This document shows positions 35,102-43,543 of a stretch of DNA of 46,542 bases, in pieces. Origin of the DNA: Candidatus Sericytochromatia bacterium (GTDB lineage: Bacteria; Cyanobacteriota; Sericytochromatia; S15B-MN24; JAQBPE01); assembly GCA_035285325.1 (NCBI GenBank), contig JAYKJB010000098.1, positions 1-46,542 on the forward strand, given 5' to 3'. The notes beneath the pieces were generated by a model. It did not search any database, was not told the DNA's origin, and saw only the letters and a program-made list of their open reading frames with translations. The first letter of the stretch is position 1; each line of letters begins with the position of its first letter. A program made the translations under genes and the position numbers.

Positions 35102-37201
35102 ATGCGTACACGACGCATCATTCATTCCTGGCTCCCTCTCGCCAGCGCCCTCTCCGGGCTGGCCGCGTGTCAAATCTCGCCCCCGATCGGCCCCCACCCC
35201 GACCAAGCGCAGGCAGAGGGCAGCCAGCGCAGCCTTGGCCAGGGTTCGCGGCAGTTGCTCAATATTCAGACCTTGGCCTGGGCCAAACTCAGCGCCAGTA
35301 GCAACGGGGCCAATGTGGACCTTGCCCGCGACGGAAATCTCGCCACCTGCTGGAGCAGTGGGCTGGTCTCCAACCCCACCTTCACGGGAAGACTGTCCGC
35401 GACCGCCACGTTGACCCAACTGAACATCAAGGTCAACCCGGTTGGCAGTTACGCGGTGGATGTCTCAAACGATGGTCTCCGGTGGCGGACCGTTCTGACA
35501 GGCGTCCGCAACAGCTCGTGGAATGTGGAAAGCAAACGGTTTCCCAGTGCCACGAATGCATCCTGGATTCGACTCCGTTTCTCGAACAACAGACAGAACG
35601 TGATGCTGTTCGAGTGGGTCGCCATGGGGACCCCCATGGTCTCTCCCCAGCCGTCACCGACGGCCACCCCAACCGCCATGCCCTCGCCAAGCGCGCCTCC
35701 GACAGCGTCACCGACCCCCAGCGCAACCACCAGCCCGGCTCCCAGTGCCACCCCCATGCCCTCGGCCACCCCGACCCCGATGGCCTCGGGCAGCCCAAAC
35801 CCGGCCCAGACCCGCATCCTCGTGGACACAACCCGGGTCTTGCATGCCGCGAACTCATTCCTGCTAGGGACCAACCGCAACCACGTCGAAAGCGACTTTC
35901 CAAATGGGGCCGCGAAGTTGGCCAAGATGCGGGAATTGAGCCCCACCTGGGGCCAGCGTCGCTATCTCTATCGAATCGGACACGGACCGACCGACGGGCG
36001 GAACGACTATAGCTACATGACGGGCTTCCACTTTGAGGGGGTGTGGAACAAGACCGGGGGCTACCCCTACGACGACCTTCGCTACAGCCTCAAGGATGCC
36101 AATACCTTGGGAGCCGAGCAAATGCACGTGGTGAACTACGGCACGGGCACCCCGGAGGAGGCGGGACGTTATGTCAGTTTTCTGAACCGTGCGGGCGACG
36201 CCAATCGTGCCCGCTATCCCTATGCGCAGCAGAACGTGCGCCTGTTCGAACTCGGCAACGAAATCCCCTGGACCATGGTGCGGGGACATGACACCTATGC
36301 CCCCAATGAATCGGTCTATGCCCAGCGCGCCAAGCTGTTCGCCCAACAGATGCGGGCAAACTCGGATGTGCCGATTCAGATTGGCGCGGTGGCCTCGATC
36401 AACTCGAACTGGCTGGGCAACGGTTGGAGCGGGGGCGTCACGACGGTCAAGAACATTCTGCAGATCATGGGAGACCAGGTGGACTTCCTGATCTACCACG
36501 GGTATCCCTCTTGGCCGCTCTACAAGAGTGGCGACCTGCTCACCCTGATGGCCCAGAACGAATGGAACCGGCAGAAAATCACCAATGAAATCCAGCCGGC
36601 CATTCGTCAATACGGAGCAGGGCGAGACATTCGCATCGCCAACACAGAGTTCTTCACCCACCTGTACAACGACGTGGCCCGTTCCCGCGGGCTATTCGGT
36701 GCGCTCTACGCCGCCGACTCGCTGAGTCTGGCCTTCAATCTGAACCTGTTGACGAGTGTGGAATTCTGCTTCGAGCACAAGGAACTGGCGGACGCCGCGT
36801 TCTTCTTCAACAACGACCCCAACAACACCACCGCCATCTTCAAATTCCAGAAGATGCTGGCGGAACATTGGGGCGACCAGATCGTGCAAAGCCAGGTGCA
36901 AGGCGGGCCGAGCGTCAAGGTGGCTGGGGCGGCGACCAGTCTGGACCTCCCGAAATTGGCGGTATCAGCCTCGAGCCGAGACCAGACCAGCTACGTGATG
37001 GTGGTGCATCGCCTCAATGACGCCGATGTGACTGCGGACGTCGCACTGGGCTGGACGCCCAGCCGCATCACACGCTGGACGCTGAGCGACCCGAATGGCT
37101 GGAACGCGGCGAACGCCTCGCTCAAAACCGAAACACTGGACCGGCTTGAGGGCGTGGTATTCCCCAAATCCAGCGTGACGATCCTGGAGATCACACGCTG
37201 A
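35102..37201 (+). CDS. Secreted glycosidase lipoprotein with an F5/8-type C module
   Basis: A 699-residue lipoprotein: basic start, signal sequence and lipobox LAAC with Cys23. Residues ~55-180 resemble an F5/8-type C (discoidin, CBM32-like) module: LARDGNLATCWSSG, YAVDVSNDGLRWRTV, WIRLRF. A ~50-residue Pro/Ser/Thr linker (SPTATPTAMPSPSAPPT) follows. The rest resembles a clan-A glycoside hydrolase barrel: acid/base Glu387 in ELGNEIPW and probable nucleophile Glu516 in ANTEFFTH, with VDFLIYHGYPSW between them, which suggests a GH51- or GH39-like alpha-L-arabinofuranosidase or xylosidase. An Ig-like or beta-sandwich tail ends it. AGGAGG lies 9 bases upstream of the ATG. The substrate is inferred only. 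Confidence 0.8.
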   Translation: MRTRRIIHSWLPLASALSGLAACQISPPIGPHPDQAQAEGSQRSLGQGSRQLLNIQTLAWAKLSASSNGANVDLARDGNLATCWSSGLVSNPTFTGRLSATATLTQLNIKVNPVGSYAVDVSNDGLRWRTVLTGVRNSSWNVESKRFPSATNASWIRLRFSNNRQNVMLFEWVAMGTPMVSPQPSPTATPTAMPSPSAPPTASPTPSATTSPAPSATPMPSATPTPMASGSPNPAQTRILVDTTRVLHAANSFLLGTNRNHVESDFPNGAAKLAKMRELSPTWGQRRYLYRIGHGPTDGRNDYSYMTGFHFEGVWNKTGGYPYDDLRYSLKDANTLGAEQMHVVNYGTGTPEEAGRYVSFLNRAGDANRARYPYAQQNVRLFELGNEIPWTMVRGHDTYAPNESVYAQRAKLFAQQMRANSDVPIQIGAVASINSNWLGNGWSGGVTTVKNILQIMGDQVDFLIYHGYPSWPLYKSGDLLTLMAQNEWNRQKITNEIQPAIRQYGAGRDIRIANTEFFTHLYNDVARSRGLFGALYAADSLSLAFNLNLLTSVEFCFEHKELADAAFFFNNDPNNTTAIFKFQKMLAEHWGDQIVQSQVQGGPSVKVAGAATSLDLPKLAVSASSRDQTSYVMVVHRLNDADVTADVALGWTPSRITRWTLSDPNGWNAANASLKTETLDRLEGVVFPKSSVTILEITR

Positions 37202-37280
37202 AGTCGAGGTTCCGCGACGACCCTGGAAGAATCGTCTGAGGCAGCCCCCTGCCACGCCGGGCGTGGCGGGTGGTCCGGAC

Positions 37281-37313
37281 AAAAGCAGACGGCCTCCCCG
37301 AGGGGAGGCCGTC
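37281..37313 (-). terminator. Intrinsic terminator of the HU gene
   Basis: GACGGCCTCCCC (37288-37299) pairs with GGGGAGGCCGTC (37302-37313), giving an 11-bp stem with a four-base loop. On the minus strand it is followed by TGCTTTT. It is 26 bases past the HU stop and may also end the glycosidase transcript from the other side. Confidence 0.8.
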
Positions 37314-37339
37314 CTTGAAATATCGTCCGAGCCGAAGGC

Positions 37340-37645
37340 TTACTTCTTGCCCGCTGCAGCCTTCTTCTTGGCACCAGCAACGGTTTCCTTCAGACCCTTG
37401 CCGGCCGTGAAGGCGGGCGCCTTCTTGGCAGAGATCTTCAGGACAGCACCCGTGCGGGGGTTACGGCCTTCGCGGGCGGCGCGCTCGCGCACCTGGAAGG
37501 TGCCGAAACCAACCAGCGTCACCTTGTCGCCCTTGGCCAACGCGGCCGTCACGGCATCAATGGTGGCATTGATGGTGGACTCGGTGTCCTTCTTGGACAG
37601 CTTGGTCTTGGCGGCAACGGCGTTGACGAGTTCTTCCTTGTTCAA
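37340..37645 (-). CDS. hup: HU-family DNA-binding protein
   Basis: Dimeric histone-like protein that bends and compacts DNA. The 101 residues include MNKEELVNAVAAKTKLSKK, VTLVGFGTFQVRERAAREG, and the DNA-binding arm GRNPRTGAVLKISAKKAPAF with the intercalating Pro. The last 12 residues (AGAKKKAAAGKK) extend beyond the standard ~90 and are Lys/Ala-rich, much like the RNase E tail in this window. The start is the TTG at 37645, with GGAG about 10 bases upstream. It has its own promoter (37733-37761) and terminator. Confidence 0.96.
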   Translation of the reverse strand: MNKEELVNAVAAKTKLSKKDTESTINATIDAVTAALAKGDKVTLVGFGTFQVRERAAREGRNPRTGAVLKISAKKAPAFTAGKGLKETVAGAKKKAAAGKK

Positions 37646-37732
37646 TTCCTTACTCCTTCTGACCGGGCGGCAGGCGAGCAGGCTGTCAGTGAGACCCTGC
37701 CGGGCATACAGCCCTCATCCCTAACGCAGATC

Positions 37733-37761
37733 AAGTTAGCATGGGGCTTGCGGGGATGCAA
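37733..37761 (-). promoter_or_regulatory. Promoter of the HU gene
   Basis: On the minus strand TTGCAT (37761-37756), 17-base spacer, TAACTT (37738-37733). Moderate match to the consensus. The -10 overlaps a GATCAAG half-site (37729-37735), which also occurs in the inverted repeat at 37799-37817. Confidence 0.45.
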
Positions 37762-37798
37762 GCCTTTCATGTGCAGATGAACCCTGATTTTTCCGCCT

Positions 37799-37817
37799 CT
37801 TGATCGGTGTGATCAAG
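37799..37817. promoter_or_regulatory. CTTGATC-N5-GATCAAG inverted repeat upstream of HU
   Basis: Perfect 7-bp arms (37799-37805 and 37811-37817) about 40 bases upstream of the HU -35 box, with another GATCAAG copy in the -10 region. The layout is like a dimeric regulator's operator. No regulator can be named. Confidence 0.4.
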
Positions 37818-37837
37818 GCGCAGACAGCCTTTATGAA

Positions 37838-37868
37838 AACCCCCTCCGCGAAACGCAGAGGGGGTTTT
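37838..37868. terminator. Intrinsic terminator downstream of nrdJ
   Basis: AACCCCCTC (37838-37846) pairs with GAGGGGGTT (37858-37866), with an inner GCG-aaa-CGC. T-rich flanks on both sides allow it to work in either direction. Its position 28 bases past the nrdJ stop makes it the nrdJ terminator. Confidence 0.85.
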
Positions 37869-37895
37869 TGTGTCAAAAAGGGGCGAATTCAGGCT

Positions 37896-40292
37896 TCAGC
37901 CGCACTTGGAGTAGCCGCAGCTGCGGCAGGTGACACAACCTTCGCCGAATTCCAGCCCGCTGCCACACTCCGGACACTCCGGGCTTTCGCCATAAATCCG
38001 GACCGCGTCGATGCCATAACGATCGGCGCCGGCCTTGGCCACCACCGCAGCGCTTGAGGTCACAGGCAAGACAGCGGGCTGCGCCGCCAGCACTTGGCCG
38101 AGATTCCGGGGGCTGTCCTTCAGCACCTTGCCGATGGCGTCCGGAATGCTCAGGACCTGGTTCGCCCCAAATCCGTAGGGATTTGCCCCGCGGATTCCGA
38201 TCAGGCTGCGTGAGATTTCATCCACCGGGACATTGTGCTGCAAGGCGAGGCTGATCAAACGCCCGATTGCCTCGGAGAGACTGAACAGGGTACCGCCGCT
38301 GCGACCGATGTTGGTCACCACCTCGCGAATGCCATACTCGTCGTAGTTGACCGTCGTGTAAAGCTTGCCGTCACCGGTCTGAGTCGTGCGAGTGTATCCG
38401 TACAAATCCTCAGGGCGAGGGCGTGGCTTGGCGGCGGCCACCGCATCCGACGCGGTGGGGGAAGACGTCGCAGCCGGCGTAGCGGGCGCCTGAGAGACCG
38501 AAAGGGGCTGGAACTGCCGAGAGTTGTTACGGTACACCGTGATGCCCTTGCAACCCGTCTGATAGGCGAGCAAATAGGCCGTCTCCACGTCCTCTTGGGT
38601 GGCTTCCTCCGCGAAGTTAATGGTCTTCGAGGTCGCGGAGTCGTTGTAATGCTGGAAGGCCGCCTGGATCAAGACGTGCTCGGACGGGGAGATGTCGTGG
38701 GCGGTGCGATAGATGCGAACGGCGTCCGGCGGAACGTCGAAGCCGACCAGGTCGACCAGACTACCGTGATTCGCGTCGATGGCCTCCATCAAGGCCTGAC
38801 TGTAGAAGCCCTGAGCCTTGGCATATTCCTGGAACACCCCATCCACGTCCACCATGTGCGTGTCGGCCTGCCAGCGTTTGAAGGCCAGCGCAAACACCGG
38901 TTCGCATCCACCGGAGGTGTCCGCAATGATGGACAGCGTACCGGTTGGCGCCACCGTCGTCGTGGTCGAGTTACGCAAGCCAAAGGTTTCCACTTCAGAC
39001 CAGAGTGAAGCGTAATCGGCCTCGGGATGGCGTTGTTTGCGGGCCTGACGTTCTTCGAACATGCGCTTGAAGATCGCATTGCTCTCGGCTTCGTGGCCAG
39101 CCCGAGCCGGGAAGGCCCCCCGCTTCTTGGCGAGTTGGAGACTCATGACCTTCGACTCGAAGTCGATGAAGCTCATGAGTTGTTCCGCGACCCGCAAACT
39201 CTCTTCGGATCCATAGCCAATCCCCAGCTTGAACAACATCCGGGCGAAGCCCATCACGCCCAACCCAATCTTTCGGGTGGCGTGGGTGACGTCCCGGATC
39301 TCGGCGATCGGGTAACGGTTGGCGTCGATGACGTTGTCGAGCATGTGGGTCGCGCCGTGAATCACGGTGCGCAAGCGCGCCCAGTCGACCACCGGGCCCG
39401 CCGGTGAATCCACCACAAAGCGTTCGAGATTGACCGAGCCCAGGTTGCACGACTCGTAAGGAATCAGAGGCTGCTCGCCGCACGGATTGGTCGCTTCGTA
39501 GCGGCCCATCCAGGGCACGGGGCAGTATTCGTTCATCCGATCAATGAAGACGATGCCCGGTTCACCGGTGCTCCAAGCCCTTTGCACGACTTGCTTGAAC
39601 ACGTGGCGGGCATCCAACTGAGCCACCACTTCGCCACTGCGCGGGTTGAAGAGATCGTAAGGCGTTCCAGCTTCCACAGCCTGCATGAAGGCATCCGTGA
39701 CGGCCACCGAGATGTTGAAGTTGGTCAGCTTGGTCAGGTCTTCCTTGTGAGCCACGAAGTCCATGATGTCCGGGTGGTCGACCCGCAGGATCCCCATGTT
39801 GGCGCCGCGCCGCATGCCACCCTGCTTGATGCTCTCGGTCGCAGCATTGAAAACATCCATGAAAGAAACCGGGCCCGACGAGACACCCTTGGTGCTCTGC
39901 ACCAGGTCGTTTTTCGGCCGCAGACGCGAGAAGGAGAAGCCGGTGCCCCCTCCGGTCTGGTGGATCAGGGCTGCGTGCTTGATGCTCTCGAAGATTCCCG
40001 CCAGGTCATCCGGGACCGGCAAGACGAAGCAAGCAGATAGTTGCCCCGTGCGGGTTCCAGCATTCGCCAGGGTCGGTGAATTGGGCAGGAAATCAAGCTC
40101 GGAAGTAAGCTTGAAAAAGGCTTCCGCGGTGGCATCGACCTCGGCGTCGGAGGCCCCGTAGTTGCGGTCTGGCTCGGCCAGGGCCCGGGCCACGCGCCGG
40201 AACAGGCCTTCCGGGGTCTCAGACAACTTGCCTTGCTGGTCTTTCAGCAAATAGCGCTTCTCAAGAACTGTAACCGCGTTCTTGCTCAACAT
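37896..40292 (-). CDS. nrdJ: Vitamin B12-dependent ribonucleotide reductase (class II)
   Basis: Reduces ribonucleotides to deoxyribonucleotides using an adenosylcobalamin-derived thiyl radical, with or without oxygen. The 798 residues contain LPNSPTLANAG, SACFVLPVPDD with the first redox Cys, TGGGTGFSFSRLRPKND, the radical-site segment NPCGEQPLIPYESCNLGSVN, VAPTGTLSIIADTSGG, and CKGITVYRNN. The C terminus is a Cys-rich zinc-like tail (CPECGSGLEFGEGCVTC and SCGYSKCG) used in re-reduction. The ATG at 40292 has GAGGAGA about 11 bases upstream; an in-frame ATG 18 codons earlier adds unrelated residues. The PduO-type enzyme at 21374 supplies the cofactor. Nothing like a cobalamin riboswitch was seen in the leader. 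Confidence 0.97.
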   Translation of the reverse strand: MLSKNAVTVLEKRYLLKDQQGKLSETPEGLFRRVARALAEPDRNYGASDAEVDATAEAFFKLTSELDFLPNSPTLANAGTRTGQLSACFVLPVPDDLAGIFESIKHAALIHQTGGGTGFSFSRLRPKNDLVQSTKGVSSGPVSFMDVFNAATESIKQGGMRRGANMGILRVDHPDIMDFVAHKEDLTKLTNFNISVAVTDAFMQAVEAGTPYDLFNPRSGEVVAQLDARHVFKQVVQRAWSTGEPGIVFIDRMNEYCPVPWMGRYEATNPCGEQPLIPYESCNLGSVNLERFVVDSPAGPVVDWARLRTVIHGATHMLDNVIDANRYPIAEIRDVTHATRKIGLGVMGFARMLFKLGIGYGSEESLRVAEQLMSFIDFESKVMSLQLAKKRGAFPARAGHEAESNAIFKRMFEERQARKQRHPEADYASLWSEVETFGLRNSTTTTVAPTGTLSIIADTSGGCEPVFALAFKRWQADTHMVDVDGVFQEYAKAQGFYSQALMEAIDANHGSLVDLVGFDVPPDAVRIYRTAHDISPSEHVLIQAAFQHYNDSATSKTINFAEEATQEDVETAYLLAYQTGCKGITVYRNNSRQFQPLSVSQAPATPAATSSPTASDAVAAAKPRPRPEDLYGYTRTTQTGDGKLYTTVNYDEYGIREVVTNIGRSGGTLFSLSEAIGRLISLALQHNVPVDEISRSLIGIRGANPYGFGANQVLSIPDAIGKVLKDSPRNLGQVLAAQPAVLPVTSSAAVVAKAGADRYGIDAVRIYGESPECPECGSGLEFGEGCVTCRSCGYSKCG

Positions 40293-40346
40293 AATCTTGC
40301 GGTTCTCCTCACGCGTGGGGTGTGGGGGGAGGGGATGGGACAACAT

Positions 40347-40378
40347 CGCCGGAGCTTCAACAAGGTGAATCTCCGGCG
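40347..40378 (-). promoter_or_regulatory. Hairpin in the nrdJ leader
   Basis: CGCCGGAG (40347-40354) pairs with CTCCGGCG (40371-40378), then one mismatch, then TTCA (40356-40359) with TGAA (40366-40369), loop of six bases. It sits 55 bases upstream of the start codon and ~75 bases after the predicted transcription start. Role inferred as leader structure or stability element. Confidence 0.65.
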
Positions 40379-40460
40379 TCAGGCAAGGGGTCCGAGGCAG
40401 CTATCAACACAGCGAAACACTGGTGGCGCCTTGTTTTCCAACCCTGAGGAACGAGGGAGG

Positions 40461-40489
40461 ATTATACGGGAGCCACCGAGCGAACGCAA
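40461..40489 (-). promoter_or_regulatory. Promoter of nrdJ
   Basis: On the minus strand TTGCGT (40489-40484), 17-base spacer, perfect TATAAT (40466-40461). Predicted leader ~160 bases. Confidence 0.75.
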
Positions 40490-40990
40490 TCCCCGCCCAA
40501 TCGTCACGAGCATCATGAAGGTGAACATAACGTTGATTCGGTGATCCAGATCGCAGACGCCTTGGTCGACTCAAGTCTCGCGCCTAACCCAAGGCGAAAT
40601 GGAAGGATCTGGTTGATCAGGCCGGTTGCTGATCGGATCAGATCAAAGGTTGGACAGGACACATCCCGTTACAAACTGGAGCAAGGGGGCCGACGACACG
40701 AATGGCCACGAACGCCGACATAATGGGATCATGAGTCTCCCCACCAAGTTCTTTCGAGATTGATGGTTAAGATTTCATCATCCTCCACGTTCGGTGCCTC
40801 GGGCCCGCCGATGAGGTCGCCCGCCTCCCGGAGGCGAGGCGCAGGCAGAGCCTGACAGGGGGGGCGATGCCCCGACCGCGACGTTCAGAGAATCAGTGAC
40901 CCGTCGCGCGACGTCAACCGACCGTGAAGGGGCCTTCCGATCTCATCGCTTGGGAGGGCCCCCCTGCTTACCACGAGCCGCCCAAAATGG

Positions 40991-41019
40991 TTAACAAGTG
41001 GTTAATTAATGCTTAAACA
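40991..41019 (+). promoter_or_regulatory. Promoter of the phospholipase D-type gene
   Basis: TTAACA (40991-40996), 17-base spacer, TAAACA (41014-41019), in an AT-rich patch unlike its GC-rich surroundings. The -35 matches at five of six positions. Confidence 0.5.
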
Positions 41020-41098
41020 ATTCAAAGAAAGGACAGGGGCAAGGGCCGGACGCGTATAACTCATGCAGTCCTGCCAAACCTGGGGAGCCCCACCGCCC

Positions 41099-42685
41099 AT
41101 GCCCCGCACAACCCGCCAGGTCCTCTCCCTTGCCCTCATCTGTGGCCTGCTGTTGGCAGGCTGCAGCCATCCCAGCAGCCCCCATCGTTCGCTCGCCCCG
41201 CAGGCGGGTGGCTCCCCGACGGGCGAGATGGAAGCGCAACGGGCCGCGCTGGGTGAACTGCAGGGAGTGTTGGCAGGGCCTCCCGTCACCGTCGCACAGA
41301 GCGGTCTGAGTCAGGCGACTTTTGAGGGACTCGACCAAGACAGAGACGGTCGCCTCTCTCGCGGCGAGAAACTGCAGGTCTTCCAGGATGTGTGGCGCTC
41401 GATGTCAGCCATCGCGGCAGCCCGCAGGCCGGTTGAAGGGGTCGAAAGTCGTCCCTTACCGCTGGCCCCAGGAGATTATCAGGTGGCCCATCCACTGGCG
41501 TTCGCCCCTACCCAGGCCGATGTTTTCATCGATGCCGGGCAAATCCTCCCCGCCGTCTTCCAAACGATCCAGCAAGCCCAGAAATCGGTCTGGATGGACC
41601 TTTTCCTGCTCGGCGGCAACGAGGGGCGCAAATTGGCCGAGTTGCTCGTGAACAAGGGACGAGAAGGACTCGATATCCGCATTCTGCACGACCCCGGCTA
41701 CGGACTGGCCGGCTCAGCCCACCAGCAGATCGTGCCCGTCGTCCGCTACCTGTTGGCCAACGGCATCTCGGTCAAGAGTTACCCGATCGGCTATCTCCCC
41801 CGGCGCGCGGGGCATCCCCTGGCCAACCGCTTCCAGATCGACCACAACAAGTTCGTGATCGTGGACCAGCGGGTGGCCATGCTGGGCACGATGAACCTGA
41901 TAGACCTCGGGGTGATGAACCACGATGTCTATCTCCGGGTCACGGGTGCCGCCGCCGCCGAACTGGCGGGCATTCATGCGGCCACCTGGGGGCTGCGCGG
42001 AAGTCTGCCGCCCACCTTTCCTGCCGAACCGACCCCGAAGCCCAGCAAAACCCCCAAAACCCCTTCATTTTTTGGGCTCCTGGACGTGCCCGCAAACGTA
42101 TCCAACGGACAGGCGCGCGTGACCAAGACAGACATCGATATCCAGGACACCAAGAAAGTCCTGATTGAAGCCATCCAGGGCGCCAAACGCAGCGTGCATG
42201 TGGCCATCTTTGAGTTTGGGGATGTGGAGGTGGCGCAGGCCTTGGTCGCAGCCTACAAACGCAACGTGGATGTGCGGGTACTGGCAGATAAGAACGCTAA
42301 CTACCACAAGTACCTGGATGCCTTCAAAAGCTTGAAACTGTACGGCACTCCGAACCTGTTGACGGCCAATATCCTGAGAGATGCGGGAGTCCCCATCAAA
42401 TGGTACGTGCCCCAGGTGGAAGACCAGGAGTTACATATGAAACTGGCGCTGATCGACGGAGAGCGGGCGCTGGTGGGCTCGACCAACTACACCTATCAGG
42501 CGTTCCGCACCTTCCGCGAAACCAACCTCGACCTGCTGAGTCCCTCGGTGTCCAGTGAACTGGAAGCCATGTTTGAGCGAGACTGGACCCAGCGAGGCAC
42601 CCCAGTGGTCAAACCCGATTTCTATGAACGCTGCATCATCGCGGCCGTGAGGGCCTTCGACCGGTTCCACCTGAGTTGGTGGTGA
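41099..42685 (+). CDS. Phospholipase D-family lipoprotein with an EF-hand-like loop
   Basis: A 528-residue secreted lipoprotein: lipobox LAGC with Cys22. Residues 79-90 read DQDRDGRLSRGE, a canonical EF-hand calcium-binding loop. Two HKD catalytic motifs follow: HNKFVIVDQ at His249 with a downstream GTMN, and HMKLALIDG at His446 with GSTNYT, as in phospholipase D, cardiolipin synthase and PLD-type nucleases. The region between the halves has a Pro/Lys-rich linker (PTPKPSKTPKTP). The ATG at 41099 is preferred because it gives a clean signal peptide; an ATG at 41063 has no ribosome site. The substrate (phospholipid or nucleic acid) is unknown. Confidence 0.88.
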   Translation: MPRTTRQVLSLALICGLLLAGCSHPSSPHRSLAPQAGGSPTGEMEAQRAALGELQGVLAGPPVTVAQSGLSQATFEGLDQDRDGRLSRGEKLQVFQDVWRSMSAIAAARRPVEGVESRPLPLAPGDYQVAHPLAFAPTQADVFIDAGQILPAVFQTIQQAQKSVWMDLFLLGGNEGRKLAELLVNKGREGLDIRILHDPGYGLAGSAHQQIVPVVRYLLANGISVKSYPIGYLPRRAGHPLANRFQIDHNKFVIVDQRVAMLGTMNLIDLGVMNHDVYLRVTGAAAAELAGIHAATWGLRGSLPPTFPAEPTPKPSKTPKTPSFFGLLDVPANVSNGQARVTKTDIDIQDTKKVLIEAIQGAKRSVHVAIFEFGDVEVAQALVAAYKRNVDVRVLADKNANYHKYLDAFKSLKLYGTPNLLTANILRDAGVPIKWYVPQVEDQELHMKLALIDGERALVGSTNYTYQAFRTFRETNLDLLSPSVSSELEAMFERDWTQRGTPVVKPDFYERCIIAAVRAFDRFHLSWW

Positions 42686-42726
42686 ACAGATTCAGCGCCT
42701 TGGCACGCCCGTGCGGTCTCGTCCCC

Positions 42727-43461
42727 TCAGCGGTCCGATGAGGCCGCCTCCAGCGCCGACTCCTGGGAAGTCTCCACCGCTTCCGGCCGGCGGCGAGTAA
42801 CCCAGTAGCCCCCCAAGAGCACCATCGCCGTGGCCAGGAAAGCCAGGCCATAGTCCAGATAGGGTATTCCCGTCGCGATCAGCAAGGGGCCGACCTTCTT
42901 GTCGTGCACCACCATCTCGGCGGCCGTCCAGGCCAGCACCCCCGCCCCCACATAGGCCAACAAGGGCCAGCGGCGGAGCATGCCCGTCAGAATCTGACTG
43001 CCAAACAGCACGATCGGAATACTCAACGCCAGACCGAACAGCAACAGCGTGATGTTGCCGTGCGAAGCCCCGCCGACCGCCAAGATGTTGTCGAGGCTCA
43101 TGACCACATCGGCGAGGATGATGATACGCACCGCTTCCCAGAAACTCTGGATCTCACCATGCCGCTCTTCAGCCTCTTCCTCCTCTGTCAGAAGTTTGAA
43201 GGCGATCCAGAACAGTACCAGGCCACCAATGGCCTGCAGGTAGGGCACCGCCAGGAGAAACGCGGCCAACGCAGCAAAAATCACCCGCAAACCGACAGCA
43301 CCGGCCGCGCCGATCACCGCAGCCCGACGCGCGATGGACGGGGGCAATGACTTGACCGCCATGGCAATCACGACGGCATTGTCGCCCGACAGAACCAGGT
43401 CAATCACGACGATCTTGAGCACCGCGTCAAGCGATATGCCATCGAGCGAAAGGCCAAGCAT
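42727..43461 (-). CDS. TerC-family integral membrane protein (YjbE-type), probable metal exporter
   Basis: Polytopic membrane protein of 244 residues with about seven spans. The family signatures are IDLVLSGDNAVVIAMAV near residue 20 and ADVVMSLDNILAVGGASHG in the middle, with conserved membrane Asp-Asn pairs, an acidic loop (LLTEEEEAEERHGE) between them and a GIPYLDYG near the end. TerC relatives export or load Mn2+ to metalloproteins during protein secretion, or act in tellurite resistance. The ATG at 43461 is used. The 82-base gap upstream is too short for a yybP-ykoY manganese riboswitch, and none was seen. Confidence 0.9.
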   Translation of the reverse strand: MLGLSLDGISLDAVLKIVVIDLVLSGDNAVVIAMAVKSLPPSIARRAAVIGAAGAVGLRVIFAALAAFLLAVPYLQAIGGLVLFWIAFKLLTEEEEAEERHGEIQSFWEAVRIIILADVVMSLDNILAVGGASHGNITLLLFGLALSIPIVLFGSQILTGMLRRWPLLAYVGAGVLAWTAAEMVVHDKKVGPLLIATGIPYLDYGLAFLATAMVLLGGYWVTRRRPEAVETSQESALEAASSDR

Positions 43462-43487
43462 CGTAGAAACCTCGGTGAACAGAGAAC

Positions 43488-43508
43488 AAAACCAGCAGAT
43501 GTCCTGCT
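43488..43508 (-). terminator. Weak terminator after the deoxynucleoside kinase gene
   Basis: AGCAG (43494-43498) and CTGCT (43504-43508) form a 5-bp stem followed on the minus strand by GGTTTTG. Too short to be sure. Confidence 0.35.
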
Positions 43509-43543
43509 AAATCACGTTCGACAAGGGACTGTCCCGGCTTCCG

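Larger units (their letters stand above)
40293..41098. other. 806-base divergent intergenic region between nrdJ and the phospholipase D-type gene
   Basis: No convincing coding sequence. Left part (40293-40489): nrdJ promoter and leader with a strong hairpin (40347-40378). Middle: an imperfect hairpin of GATCAG-type repeats (40606-40644). From 40822 to 40962 there are four GC-rich hairpins: 40822-40836, 40842-40854, 40861-40873 and 40929-40962. Right part: an AT-rich promoter for the plus-strand gene (40991-41019). Confidence 0.6.

Noticed and set aside
40293-40480. Cobalamin riboswitch upstream of nrdJ
   Set aside because: Looked for the B12 box and associated conserved elements; only a partial GCCAC-like stretch is present and the layout does not fit.
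43462-43543. yybP-ykoY manganese riboswitch upstream of the TerC-type gene
   Set aside because: Only 82 bases are available and no matching paired elements were found.
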